Shown here piece after piece: positions 20,039 through 28,357 of a DNA stretch of 64,000 nucleotides. The notes beneath the pieces were generated by a model. The model saw nothing but the letters and a program-made list of their open reading frames with translations. It was not told the origin of the DNA and searched no databases. Source of the DNA: Marinobacter adhaerens HP15. Its GTDB lineage: Bacteria > Pseudomonadota > Gammaproteobacteria > Pseudomonadales > Oleiphilaceae. Location: positions 1,612,001 to 1,676,000 of the forward strand of contig NC_017506.1 of NCBI RefSeq assembly GCF_000166295.1, written 5' to 3'. Within the stretch, counting starts at the first letter, position 1, and each line of letters opens with the position of its first letter. Position numbers and translations under genes: made by a program.

Positions 20039-21235
20039 ATGCCCCTCAATGTCTGGGTCCTGGTTGCCGCTCAGGCGCTGGCCATGTGCACAGCGCCTTT
20101 TATCGTTTTTATAGGCAGCATTCAGGGCAGAATGCTTGCCCCTGCGCCCGAGTACGCAACACTTCCCGTCGGTCTGGTGGTCGTAGGCACCGTTCTGGCT
20201 ATCAAACCGGCAACCTGGTTAATGGAGCGCATCGGGCGCAAGCGCGTGATGCTGCTGGGTGCCATCATGGGCCTTGTTGCAGGTCTTATTGGAGGCCTGG
20301 CGTCCTGGACTGGTCTGTTTTCCCTTCTTTGTCTTGCGGCCGTGGTCGGTGGTACGGGGCTTGCGGTGGTTCACCAATATCGGTTTGCGGCCATGGAATC
20401 CGTGGCGCCGGGTATGGCGGGTTCTGCTGCCGCTCGCGTGTTGCTGGGTGGGCTGGTGGCAGCCTGGCTCGGGCCGGAAGTTGCGGGTCTGGGCAGCGGC
20501 GCGGCGGAGCAATACCCGTTTCTGGTCAGCTGGATCGCGCTGGCGGCCGTCCAGGGTGCGGCTTTGCTGATCCTTGCTATCGGTTACCGGGCAGGGGCCG
20601 AGCGCGTCCAGGAATCCCGGCCGGGAGGAGGCCGCCCACTACGGGAGATTATGGCGAACCCTTTGATCTGGGCTGCCATGAGTGCCGCGGCCATTGGCTA
20701 TGCGGTGATGAGTTTCATCATGACGGCGACGCCGCTGAGCATGACCGAAATGGCCGGCCATGACCTCGACGATGCCAAGCGGGTGATCCAGCTCCACATA
20801 ATGGCCATGTATCTTCCGTCGCTGATCAGCGGTTGGCTGACACGCGTGGTAGGCATTCCCCTGATGATGGCAGCGGGCCTGCTGGCCTACCTCGGCTGTA
20901 TTGCCCTTGCCGCCAGTGGTGTCAGCTTCCACCACTATCTGTCAGCGCTTTTGTTGCTCGGCGTTGGCTGGAATTTCCTGTTCGTTGGTGGCACAACGCT
21001 GCTGCCCCGGGGGTATCGTGATGCCGAACGCTTCCGCGTCCAGGGCCTGAACGACATAATGGTTTTTGGCTCCCAGGCGACCGCGGCGCTGTCTGCCGGC
21101 GCAATTCTGAGCTGGCTGGGCTGGGGGGGTCTGGTCATGGTTGCCGTACCCTTCCTGATACTTCACGGGTTATTGATGACTTTGTGGCTGTTGCGCGAAC
21201 GAACGCCCGAAGCTGCAGTTAACGGGAGAGAGTGA
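20039..21235 (+). CDS. MFS transporter
   Basis: The 398-residue protein is strongly hydrophobic throughout, with about 12 predicted membrane-spanning stretches and the basic loop of the major facilitator superfamily between helices 2 and 3 (LMERIGRKRVMLLGAIMG). It has no periplasmic signal or extra domain. The substrate cannot be deduced. It starts three bases after cheR and ends in a TGATG overlap with the flavin reductase gene, so these two form a translationally coupled pair. Confidence 0.85.
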   Translation: MPLNVWVLVAAQALAMCTAPFIVFIGSIQGRMLAPAPEYATLPVGLVVVGTVLAIKPATWLMERIGRKRVMLLGAIMGLVAGLIGGLASWTGLFSLLCLAAVVGGTGLAVVHQYRFAAMESVAPGMAGSAAARVLLGGLVAAWLGPEVAGLGSGAAEQYPFLVSWIALAAVQGAALLILAIGYRAGAERVQESRPGGGRPLREIMANPLIWAAMSAAAIGYAVMSFIMTATPLSMTEMAGHDLDDAKRVIQLHIMAMYLPSLISGWLTRVVGIPLMMAAGLLAYLGCIALAASGVSFHHYLSALLLLGVGWNFLFVGGTTLLPRGYRDAERFRVQGLNDIMVFGSQATAALSAGAILSWLGWGGLVMVAVPFLILHGLLMTLWLLRERTPEAAVNGRE

Positions 21236-21852
21236 TGCTTATAGATTTCGAGGGTATGGATCCGAAAGATGCCTACCACATCCTTACCCAGACAGTGATT
21301 CCGAGGCCAGTTGCCTGGGTGCTGAGTGAAAATCCGGATGGGGACTACAATCTGGCGCCATTCTCGTTCTTTACGCCGATCACCAGCAATCCCCCGTTGC
21401 TGATGATTTCCGTTGGTAAAAAACCGGCGGAGGGCGTGTCGAAAGACACCCGGGTAAACATTGAAGCGAGAAAGAATTTTGTCGTTCATATCGCCCACCG
21501 GGATCTCGCTGCGGCGGTCACAGAATCCTCGCGAACCTTGCCCCATGGCGAATCCGAACTGAAAAATCTTGATCTGGAGCTGGTGGATTTCGAAGGCTCG
21601 AGCCTGCCTCGGCTCAAGGACTGCAACGTGGCTTTTGCCTGCGAGCTCTACGACATCAAGGAAATCGGTGCCGGGCCCCAGTCACTGGTATTCGGAAAAG
21701 TCACCCGGGTATGGGTATCTGATGATGCAGCCCGTTACGATGACAAGAATCGCCTGACCTTCAATGGCGCTGCGATTGATCCGATCGGCCGTCTCGGCGG
21801 AAGCGAATACGTCACCTTCGGTGAAATCCTCAAAATTCCGCGGCCATCCTGA
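21235..21852 (+). CDS. Flavin reductase-like (FMN-binding split-barrel) protein
   Basis: The 205-residue protein matches the flavin reductase-like split-barrel family: ILTQTVIPRPVAWVLSEN, FSFFTPITSNPPLLMISVG, and RKNFVVHIAHRDL. These proteins bind FMN and often supply reduced flavin to a monooxygenase or reduce small electron acceptors. The ATG overlaps the upstream stop by one base; a GTG one codon earlier is also possible. The coupling to the MFS gene suggests a transport-plus-reduction role, but the substrate is not known. Confidence 0.85.
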   Translation: MLIDFEGMDPKDAYHILTQTVIPRPVAWVLSENPDGDYNLAPFSFFTPITSNPPLLMISVGKKPAEGVSKDTRVNIEARKNFVVHIAHRDLAAAVTESSRTLPHGESELKNLDLELVDFEGSSLPRLKDCNVAFACELYDIKEIGAGPQSLVFGKVTRVWVSDDAARYDDKNRLTFNGAAIDPIGRLGGSEYVTFGEILKIPRPS

Positions 21853-21872
21853 ACCGGGGGCAGGGCAAAGGA

Positions 21873-22772
21873 ATGGAACAGCTTAACCTCCGCCATCTCT
21901 ACTATTTCTGGGTGATCAGCCGGGAAGGTTCGATCGCCCGAGCCAGTGAAGTCCTGGAGCTGGCGCCGCAGACCCTCAGTGGCCAGCTTGCCACGTTTGA
22001 AGCCTCAGTGGGTGGGCGCCTGTTCTCCCGGGAAAGGCGCAAGCTGATCCTCACAGACTACGGCCGGCTGATCCTCGGCTACGCCGACGACATATTCGCC
22101 CTCACCGGTGAGCTTGCCGAAACCCTGCGGCTTGATCCTTCCGAGCGCCCGCTGACCCTGCGAGCCGGCGTCTCCGCTTCCATTCACAAACTGATTGCCT
22201 ACTACCTGCTGCAGCCGGCGATGGCGGGCGAGCGGTCCATCCAGCTTGAATGCCAGACCGGGCGCACCGAAGATCTCGTGCTCAGCCTGAAACGCAAGGA
22301 GCTGGATCTGGTTCTGACCGACCGGGTGCCACGGTTGCAGGAGGACGGCAATCTCACGGTACACCCTCTGGCGGGATCCAGCATGAGCCTGTTCGCCGCA
22401 CCAGAGTTGGCAAGAAAGCTCAAAAAGGGGTTTCCCGAATCCCTGAATGGCCAACCGTTGCTGGCCAACGCCACGGATGCACCCTATTTCGAGCGACTGA
22501 TGAACTGGTTTTCCCTGAATGGGGTTCGCATGAAACTTGTCGCTCGGGTAGATGACAGCGCACTGATCAAGGTATTTGGCAGCCAGGGCTATGGCGTGTT
22601 CGCTGCTCCAACCTCAATCCGCGAGGAGGTCTGCCGCCAGTATGAGGTAGAGCAGATTGCCTCAATTGAAGACGTCATGGATGAATTGTTCGCCATCACC
22701 CGTGGCCGAAAAACCGCCCATGAGGGCGTCCGTGCCATTGTCGATGCTCACACGGGTGATCGTGACGCCTGA
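21873..22772 (+). CDS. nhaR: LysR-family regulator NhaR-like
   Basis: The 299-residue protein has an N-terminal LysR winged helix-turn-helix (LNLRHLYYFWVISREGSIAR, residues about 4-23, then LAPQTLSGQLATFEASVGGR) and a C-terminal effector domain. The opening and the late DELFAITRGRKTAHEG-type ending match NhaR, the Na+-responsive activator of nhaA and of pga genes in E. coli. No Na+/H+ antiporter gene adjoins it. The gene is 20 bp after the flavin reductase gene and may be cotranscribed. NhaR identity is likely but its regulon here is not visible. Confidence 0.85.
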   Translation: MEQLNLRHLYYFWVISREGSIARASEVLELAPQTLSGQLATFEASVGGRLFSRERRKLILTDYGRLILGYADDIFALTGELAETLRLDPSERPLTLRAGVSASIHKLIAYYLLQPAMAGERSIQLECQTGRTEDLVLSLKRKELDLVLTDRVPRLQEDGNLTVHPLAGSSMSLFAAPELARKLKKGFPESLNGQPLLANATDAPYFERLMNWFSLNGVRMKLVARVDDSALIKVFGSQGYGVFAAPTSIREEVCRQYEVEQIASIEDVMDELFAITRGRKTAHEGVRAIVDAHTGDRDA

Positions 22773-22882
22773 TTGCATCGAAAATAACGATCTTAAAAGC
22801 TCACAAAAGCTTATTTTATCGAACTCTGTTCCTGTCCATTATGGATTTGTGAAAGGCAGCAACCCGAAGAGGAGCAGTAGCT

Positions 22883-23248
22883 ATGAAGACCATCCACAAA
22901 TTCCGTCTGGAACCGGGCAAAGAGCCGACCACGCTCACGCTCAAAGAGGGTTACAGGGTGGTGCGCAGCGAATACATCGTGCCCCACAAGGCCGTCTACC
23001 TCTGGGTGGAGCAGCCCCTGAACGTAACCACACCAACCCTTGAGCGGCAGTTCCGAGTCGCTTATTCGGGCGAACCAGTGCCTGACAGCTTCGAATACCT
23101 CGATACCGCACTGGATCCATTTGGCCCTGAGGCGTACCACGTGTTTGCAATACCTGCCGGTGAAGAAGAGCTCTTCAATACGGCATCTGACGGTGCAAGC
23201 AACGACGCGTTCAGCAGGCAGAACTGGCAACACACAGCGATCTCTTGA
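22883..23248 (+). CDS. DUF7352-type hypothetical protein
   Basis: This 121-residue soluble protein starts MKTIHKFRLEP and contains TLTLKEGYRVVRSEYIVPHK and KAVYLWVEQPL, a pattern of the small DUF7352 family found in phages and bacteria, with a predicted all-beta core. GAGGAG lies nine bases before the ATG. It has no known function. A UUCG-loop terminator follows eight bases after the stop, so it is a single-gene unit. Confidence 0.65.
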   Translation: MKTIHKFRLEPGKEPTTLTLKEGYRVVRSEYIVPHKAVYLWVEQPLNVTTPTLERQFRVAYSGEPVPDSFEYLDTALDPFGPEAYHVFAIPAGEEELFNTASDGASNDAFSRQNWQHTAIS

Positions 23249-23255
23249 CCACTTC

Positions 23256-23278
23256 AGGGCCCTTCGGGGCCCTTTTTT
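23256..23278 (+). terminator. Rho-independent terminator with UUCG tetraloop
   Basis: AGGGCCC (23256-23262) and GGGCCCT (23267-23273) enclose TTCG, and six T follow. It ends the small hypothetical gene and reaches into the stop codon (23277-23279) of the convergent cupin gene. Confidence 0.9.
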
Positions 23279-23936
23279 ATGGCGTCTCGATCGGCAGGTG
23301 GCCGGTTTTTACCCAGATGATTGTTTCCTTGTCCACGAACGGGTGATGCTGGCTCAGGTGGGGGCTCCGAATCCAGGTGCCCGCCGGGTAGCGACCATGT
23401 TCATCGCAAAACTCACCGGACAGCACGAATATCTCCTCGCCGCCGAAGTGCCTATGGGGTTGGAAAACCTCATTGGCCGGCCACTTCACCAGGGCCACAT
23501 GCTCGTGCTCGAATTCGTGCAGCGGCATCACCTCAAGCCCGCCCATACCGGGCCGCCACGGCGCAGTGCGCGTATCGATGCGCACTGTGGATCCATCGCG
23601 TTCGTCGAACTGATGCAGCTTGACCAGCAGCGTGCAGCCTTCCTTACTGAAAGGGGCGTGTCCACTGCCTGGCGGGTTCCGTAAATAAGTACCGGCCGGG
23701 TAGTCGCCGGTCTCGTCGGAAAACACCCCATCCAGAACGAGGATTTCTTCGCCCAGTGGGTGCTCATGCCGGTTGAAGGAGGCACCAGGCTCGTACCTGA
23801 CCACACTGGTCGCATGACCACGCTCTGCTTCCTCGCGGGCAAGAGGCTTTCTCAAAACACCACCGGCAGGGCTGGGCACCCAATCCTGCTCTTCGGTGCG
23901 GATGATGACTTTCTTGGAAAAGTCCATGTTGAGCAT
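23277..23936 (-). CDS. Tandem cupin (ChrR-like) protein
   Basis: The 219-residue protein carries two similar cupin halves of the ChrR C-terminal type. The first has HEHPLGEEILVLDGVFSDE with its metal-binding His and Glu, then YPAGTYLRNPPGSGHAPF; the second has HRHFGGEEIFVLSGEFCDE, then YPAGTWIRSPHLSQHHPF. ChrR is a zinc anti-sigma factor whose cupin senses singlet oxygen, but here the N-terminal zinc-binding anti-sigma domain is absent, so a stand-alone metal-binding cupin or enzyme is more likely. I chose the ATG at 23936 because GAGG stands seven bases upstream; an earlier codon at 23954 does not have this. Confidence 0.82.
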   Translation of the reverse strand: MLNMDFSKKVIIRTEEQDWVPSPAGGVLRKPLAREEAERGHATSVVRYEPGASFNRHEHPLGEEILVLDGVFSDETGDYPAGTYLRNPPGSGHAPFSKEGCTLLVKLHQFDERDGSTVRIDTRTAPWRPGMGGLEVMPLHEFEHEHVALVKWPANEVFQPHRHFGGEEIFVLSGEFCDEHGRYPAGTWIRSPHLSQHHPFVDKETIIWVKTGHLPIETP

Positions 23937-24002
23937 TGCGAACCTCAAAACCACCTGAAAATGAAGTGACTAATTACGTGGGCGCCAGCCTTCCGGATGC
24001 CT

Positions 24003-24533
24003 CTATTTGATCAGGGCCTGAATGTTCCGGAACTGCGGATGTTTGCAATGACGCATCCATTCAAACGCCACCATCTCAAGCGTTACAATCCTGGCGCCGC
24101 TCTCGTTCAGGCGGTCCAGAGCGACGTCCCGGTCAAACTCGTTGCGTGAGCCGGTGGCATCGGCCACCACCCATACCTTGTAACCAGCATCCAGCAGGCT
24201 AAGGGCGGTTTGCATCATACACACATGGGTCTCGCAGCCACCGATTACAATGTGCTGCCGGCCCTCCGGCAACTGGTCAACGAGCCCATCGGGGCAGGCA
24301 TCAAAATGGTGCTTGGCCAGGGTCTGGTTGCAGAGCTCCCGGACCGCTTCAACATTATGTCCCAGCTTGTCCGGCAGCTGCTCGGTGCCCAGCACAGGAA
24401 CTTCCATGAGCCCGGCAATGGTGGCCAGCACGATGCAGCGGTCCACCACCTCGTCGCCATGGCTAATGGCCGGCATCAGCTTTTCCTGGACATCGATGAG
24501 CAACAACGTCGATTGCTCGGCTTTCATCAGCAT
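24003..24533 (-). CDS. Isochorismatase-family hydrolase
   Basis: The 176-residue protein belongs to the cysteine hydrolase superfamily that includes YcaC, nicotinamidase and isochorismatase. The catalytic triad is visible: Asp in LLLIDVQEKL (about residue 14), Lys in a central segment, and nucleophile Cys in GGCETHVCMMQTALSLLDAG (about residue 118), preceded by the family cis-peptide. The sequence resembles the YcaC subgroup, whose true substrate is unsettled. GGGGAG is nine bases before the ATG at 24533. It precedes the cupin gene on the same strand by 66 bp. Confidence 0.87.
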   Translation of the reverse strand: MLMKAEQSTLLLIDVQEKLMPAISHGDEVVDRCIVLATIAGLMEVPVLGTEQLPDKLGHNVEAVRELCNQTLAKHHFDACPDGLVDQLPEGRQHIVIGGCETHVCMMQTALSLLDAGYKVWVVADATGSRNEFDRDVALDRLNESGARIVTLEMVAFEWMRHCKHPQFRNIQALIK

Positions 24534-24661
24534 GAATAGTCTCTCCCCACAAACTGGATGATTATACTCGGCGTTGTACTAACGATAGTCCTGAATCTGC
24601 TCAACCGGTAAAGAGAAAACCCGTCTCGCCCGAATTTTTTTGACGATTTTCCCCGGGGGAG

Positions 24662-24690
24662 TTGCCAAGCGCCCGTAAAACCATTAAAGT
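24662..24690 (+). promoter_or_regulatory. Sigma-70 promoter for tRNA-Ser
   Basis: TTGCCA, 17-base spacer, TAAAGT, followed by a GC-rich discriminator (TTGCGCCC) typical of stringently controlled stable-RNA promoters. The tRNA starts 48 bases after the -10 box. Confidence 0.7.
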
Positions 24691-24738
24691 TTGCGCCCTC
24701 AAATGAGCGACGACGTTGCTGATTTGAAACAGTTTATT

Positions 24739-24829
24739 GGAGAGGTGGCCGAGTGGCTGAAGGCGCACGCCTGGAAAGTGTGTAAACGTTAATAGCGTTT
24801 CGAGGGTTCGAATCCCTCCCTCTCCGCCA
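24739..24829 (+). tRNA. tRNA-Ser (anticodon GGA)
   Basis: A 91-base class II tRNA including encoded CCA. The acceptor arms GGAGAGG (24739-24745) and CCTCTCC (24819-24825) pair perfectly, discriminator G, D-loop with TGGC, anticodon loop CTGGAAA giving GGA (reads UCC/UCU), a long variable arm characteristic of tRNA-Ser, and the T-arm GGTTCGAATCC. An intrinsic terminator follows at once. Confidence 0.96.
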
Positions 24830-24833
24830 ATAC

Positions 24834-24863
24834 AAAACCCCAGCAGAAATGCTGGGGTTTTTT
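24834..24863 (+). terminator. Rho-independent terminator of tRNA-Ser
   Basis: AAAACCCCAGCA (24834-24845) pairs with TGCTGGGGTTTT (24850-24861) around a GAAA tetraloop, and the T-run continues. This is a strong terminator; the A/T symmetry lets it work on both strands. Confidence 0.93.
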
Positions 24864-24906
24864 ATTGGGTGATTGGCAGGGTAAGAAGAACCCTCGCGGG
24901 TTCGAC

Positions 24907-25509
24907 CTAGGATTTCCTCCAAACCAACAACCGATTATTAGCCGGCATCCCGAAATCCTTTTCAAGCTTCAGCCCGGTTTCTTCACCCAGAGCCTCGAGA
25001 TCCTCCATATCCCGAATTCCCATATGCGGCGCCTGTGTTCTAAGCGACAGGTCGAACCGTACATTGTTTTCACTGGTGTGCCGACCGCCATAGCTGAAAG
25101 GCCCATAGAGGCAGAAGATGGCGCCCCTGGGTAGGGCCTCCGCGAGGCCGCGAAACATTGCCTGCACTTCTTCCCAGGCCATGATATGCGCCGTATTGGC
25201 GGAGAACGCGCCGTCGATGGCGGGCAGGCTGGACCAATCTCCGTTCAATACCTCCAGGGCAATGGGCGGGTTGATATTTGTAAGGTGGGCATCGTCGATC
25301 CACGCCCGGGAAAGCTGGGCGTTCTGAGGGTGATCGGTGGGCTGCCAAACCACGTGGGGTAGGTGAGCGGCAAAGTGAACGGCGTGCTGGCCAGTGCCCG
25401 TGCCGATTTCCAGAATGGTGCCCGGCTGTTTGAAAAGCTCGACAAGTTTTTCCAGAATCGGCGCTTTGTTATTCTCGCAGGCTTGAGAAAACGGCTTGTC
25501 TTTTTGCAT
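24907..25509 (-). CDS. DUF938 SAM-dependent methyltransferase-like protein
   Basis: The 200-residue protein begins KPFSQACENNKAPILEKL and has the SAM motif ILEIGTGTGQHAVHFA (about residues 32-47), then VVWQPTDHP and ANTAHIMAWEEVQAMFRG, the pattern of the DUF938 family. It is a predicted cytosolic class I methyltransferase with unknown substrate. It is divergent from the GNAT gene with only 28 bases between start codons, so the two promoters must overlap coding sequence or each other. Confidence 0.88.
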   Translation of the reverse strand: MQKDKPFSQACENNKAPILEKLVELFKQPGTILEIGTGTGQHAVHFAAHLPHVVWQPTDHPQNAQLSRAWIDDAHLTNINPPIALEVLNGDWSSLPAIDGAFSANTAHIMAWEEVQAMFRGLAEALPRGAIFCLYGPFSYGGRHTSENNVRFDLSLRTQAPHMGIRDMEDLEALGEETGLKLEKDFGMPANNRLLVWRKS

Positions 25510-25537
25510 GCTCCGACCTTTCGACAGGGGGTAGTTT

Positions 25538-26131
25538 ATGGCGGTTTCAATACGCCGGCTCAGCGGTGACCAGATTAAACCATACCTGGATGATCTCGCG
25601 CGCCTGAGGATCGAGGTGTTTCGCCATTTTCCCTACCTGTACGACGGTGATATGGACTACGAGCGCAAGTACCTCGATACCTACGCCCGCTCGCCAGAGA
25701 GCCTCTTCGTGCTGGCCCTGGATGGCGAAACGGTTGTTGGCGCCGCCACGGGCATCCCGATGGACCACGAAACGGACGAGTTCAAAGGGCCGTTCATCGA
25801 GCAGGGTTATGAGCCAGACAAGATCTTCTATTTCGGTGAGTCGGTGCTGCTGCCGAATTACCGGGGGCAGGGCATCGGGGTGGCCTTCTTCGACCACCGG
25901 GAAGGCCATGCCCGGGAACAGAGCCGTTTCACGCACTGCTGTTTCTGCGCGGTCGAGCGGCCTCAAGATCATCCCCTGAGACCCGCCGATTATCAGCCGC
26001 TGGACTCGTTCTGGCACAACCGCGGCTACCGAAAGGTACCGGAGCTGACCACCACCTACGCATGGAAAGATGTGGATCAGGCGGAGGAGACCGCCAAGCC
26101 CATGACGTTCTGGCTGAGGCGTATTGCCTAA
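25538..26131 (+). CDS. GNAT-family N-acetyltransferase
   Basis: The 197-residue protein has a GNAT fold with an acetyl-CoA-binding loop in [20 protein letters not shown] (about residues 105-124; RGQGIG is the Q/R-x-x-G-x-G/A motif). The substrate is unknown. CAGGGGG precedes the ATG by six bases. Its stop overlaps the stop of the convergent acylphosphatase gene by four bases. Confidence 0.87.
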   Translation: MAVSIRRLSGDQIKPYLDDLARLRIEVFRHFPYLYDGDMDYERKYLDTYARSPESLFVLALDGETVVGAATGIPMDHETDEFKGPFIEQGYEPDKIFYFGESVLLPNYRGQGIGVAFFDHREGHAREQSRFTHCCFCAVERPQDHPLRPADYQPLDSFWHNRGYRKVPELTTTYAWKDVDQAEETAKPMTFWLRRIA

Positions 26132-26403
26132 CGAACGCTGAAGTTGCTGAATTCCCCGGTTGGCGATTCCGGCGCAATATCCACCGCATCCACACGCGCA
26201 TCCGGTGGGCCTTCGGCGCACCAGGTTCTGAGTTCGTCCAGGCGTTCCTCCGGGCCTTCGGCCACAATCTCAACTCGTCCATCGGGCAGATTGCGAGCGA
26301 ACCCCGTCAAGCCCAGGGAAGAGGCCTTCTGTTCCGTGGAGGCGCGATAGTAGACCCCCTGTACGCGGCCGGATATCAGAAGTTGCCAGCGTTTGGTATC
26401 CAT
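26128..26403 (-). CDS. acyP: Acylphosphatase
   Basis: The 91-residue protein has the whole acylphosphatase fold: [20 protein letters not shown] with the phosphate-binding Arg (about residue 18-22) and [20 protein letters not shown] with the catalytic Asn. It hydrolyses carboxyl-phosphate bonds such as acetyl phosphate or 1,3-bisphosphoglycerate. Length is the family norm. It is convergent with the GNAT gene and divergent from the fructosamine kinase gene. Confidence 0.94.
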   Translation of the reverse strand: MDTKRWQLLISGRVQGVYYRASTEQKASSLGLTGFARNLPDGRVEIVAEGPEERLDELRTWCAEGPPDARVDAVDIAPESPTGEFSNFSVR

Positions 26404-26488
26404 GGTTTGCTCCCGCTCGTTCTGTCGTGTCAGGCTTTATTTCAATCTACCGGTTCGGGCACGACCACTTCAAGGAGAGAGAACGCCG

Positions 26489-27262
26489 ATGGCCTCCACC
26501 CACCTGAAACACAATGCAACTGGTTATGCCGATGCCCTGGTCTGCGAGGCGGAGGGATTGGAACGCCTTGCCAGCGCGCTTGATGAGGCCGGGGTGACTG
26601 ACGTCGGTGTGCCGCACGTTTATCGGGTGAACGAAACCGAACTCGAAATCACCGCCATCCGGTCTTCCGGTGGCTCAGATCGGGCGCGGGAGGTGCTTGG
26701 TGAAGGGCTGGCCAGAATGCATGCCCTGCGTCAGGAGGCGTACGGCTGGGGCAGGGACAATTACATTGGCCTGGCACCGCAACCGAATCGCTGGTGCGAC
26801 AACTGGGGTGAGTTTTTTGTCCACGACCGCCTTGGCTACCAGGTCTCACGTATTCGTGACGCCAGCCAGAGGACTCGCTTCGAACAGGTATTGGACCAGC
26901 ACGGGGGCTTGCTGATGGACTGGCTGAACGCCCACTGTGAGCACCCGAGCCTTCTCCATGGTGATCTCTGGAATGGTAACGTGCTCTATGGCTCTGACCG
27001 CCCCTGGCTGATTGACCCGGCCGTCTACTGCGGTGATCGTGAAGCAGATATCGCCATGACACAGATGTTTGGTGGCTTCGGCGAAGCGTTCTATCGGGCC
27101 TACGACGCGTGTTGCCCACGAACACCGGTTTATGGCATCAAGCGTGAGGTCTACAACCTCTACCATTACCTGAACCACTACAACCTGTTTGGAGGTGGTT
27201 ACCTGGAGGGTTGCCAGGTGGGTTTTGCCGCGATTGAAGCAATAGGCCGGGGCAGGGCCTAG
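26489..27262 (+). CDS. Fructosamine/ketosamine-3-kinase family protein
   Basis: The 257-residue protein has the kinase-like catalytic loop LLHGDLWNGNVLYGSD (about residues 150-165) and metal-binding LIDPAVYCGDREADIAMT, both typical of the fructosamine-3-kinase family, which phosphorylates sugar adducts on proteins and so helps deglycation. The N-terminal lobe is shortened compared with the usual ~290 residues, so the ATP-clamp region may be reduced. I chose the ATG at 26489 because AAGGAGAG is nine bases upstream; the open frame extends 32 codons further but without such support. It converges with the AEC transporter gene with a four-base overlap. Confidence 0.88.
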   Translation: MASTHLKHNATGYADALVCEAEGLERLASALDEAGVTDVGVPHVYRVNETELEITAIRSSGGSDRAREVLGEGLARMHALRQEAYGWGRDNYIGLAPQPNRWCDNWGEFFVHDRLGYQVSRIRDASQRTRFEQVLDQHGGLLMDWLNAHCEHPSLLHGDLWNGNVLYGSDRPWLIDPAVYCGDREADIAMTQMFGGFGEAFYRAYDACCPRTPVYGIKREVYNLYHYLNHYNLFGGGYLEGCQVGFAAIEAIGRGRA

Positions 27263-28209
27263 ATCAGGCCGGTACTGCGAAGCACGAAGACTCCCAGAGT
27301 GACAGTGATGCTTGCCAGAAGGGTCGTCAGGGCGATGATATTGGCCGCCAACCGGTCATTACCGCCCAGCGCCTTCACCATCACGAAACTGGCGGCCGCC
27401 GTCGGGCTGGCGAAGAACAGGAACATCAGGCCCAGCTCCGAACCCCGAAAACCGGCCAGCCACGCTGCGGCGGTGCAAAGCGCCGGCAGTATCACCATCT
27501 TGAACAGGCTGGAACCCAAGGCCGTTTTGCTGTCACTCCGGATGGCGCTCAGGGATACGGTCGCGCCGATGCAAAGCAGCGCCAGGGGCAGCGTGAGTGA
27601 GGCAAAGTAATCACCGCTGGTCATGACCCAGCCCGGCAGTGAGATATCCAGGGCGGCGAAGGGAATCGCCACGAAGACTGCCAGGATGAGCGGGTTGCGG
27701 ATGATGTCATGGAAGATCTTCGTCCAGTCCGTTGTTTGCCCCGGTTGGTAGGCCACCAGCACGATCACCGAAAGTATGTTGTAGGAGATGATCACCAGGC
27801 CAAGCAGGATGCCACCTGCCGACAGGCCGAAGTCGCCGTAGAGATTGGCAGCAAGCGCCAGGCCGACGATTCCGCAGTTACCGCGAAACGCGCCCTGCAC
27901 GTAAACGCCACGATCCTCCCGAACCACACGCCAGCGGGCCCAGAGCCAGGTGATGGCAAAACTCGCGAGGGTCGCACCCAGGTAAAACACCAGAAGCCCG
28001 GGATTGAACGCGGTATCCAGATCGGCCCGGATGATGCTCAAAAATACCAGGGTCGGCAGGGTGGCCTTGAACACCAGCGCCGAAGCAGTATTCACAAACG
28101 CGTTATCGATCCAGCCGATCCGGCGAAGTCCCAGGCCGATAAAGACCATGGCAAACACGGGCAGTGTCGTTTCCATGGTTTGCAGGAACAGATCGATCAG
28201 GGTCATCAA
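27259..28209 (-). CDS. AEC-family (auxin efflux carrier) permease
   Basis: The 316-residue inner-membrane protein has about ten hydrophobic segments in two inverted halves and the AEC-type features FIGLGLRRIGWIDNAFVNTA and FRGNCGIVGLALAANLYGD. Relatives export or import small organic anions such as malate or amino acids; the substrate here is unknown. The gene is monocistronic. Confidence 0.87.
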   Translation of the reverse strand: MMTLIDLFLQTMETTLPVFAMVFIGLGLRRIGWIDNAFVNTASALVFKATLPTLVFLSIIRADLDTAFNPGLLVFYLGATLASFAITWLWARWRVVREDRGVYVQGAFRGNCGIVGLALAANLYGDFGLSAGGILLGLVIISYNILSVIVLVAYQPGQTTDWTKIFHDIIRNPLILAVFVAIPFAALDISLPGWVMTSGDYFASLTLPLALLCIGATVSLSAIRSDSKTALGSSLFKMVILPALCTAAAWLAGFRGSELGLMFLFFASPTAAASFVMVKALGGNDRLAANIIALTTLLASITVTLGVFVLRSTGLI

Positions 28210-28323
28210 GGGTGGCCGTCGGGTCGAAGAGAGTGACTGGGTTCACCTGAATTATAAGCGGGGAGAAAGCTAGGATGCTATGGGAATACCACGAAGGTAT
28301 GGGGCGGAGAGGGGGAGTGCCGT

Positions 28324-28350
28324 AAAAAAACAGGGCCCCGAGGGGCCCTG
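28324..28350 (-). terminator. Rho-independent terminator of the molybdenum hydroxylase operon
   Basis: On the minus strand CAGGGCCCC and GGGGCCCTG form a 9-bp GC-rich stem (28331-28350) followed by seven T (complement of 28324-28330). It lies eight bases after the stop codon of the large subunit. Confidence 0.92.
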
Positions 28351-28357
28351 ATCACTT

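Noticed and set aside
23277..23954. Cupin protein as a ChrR anti-sigma factor
   Set aside because: There is no N-terminal zinc-binding anti-sigma domain and no ECF sigma gene next to it.
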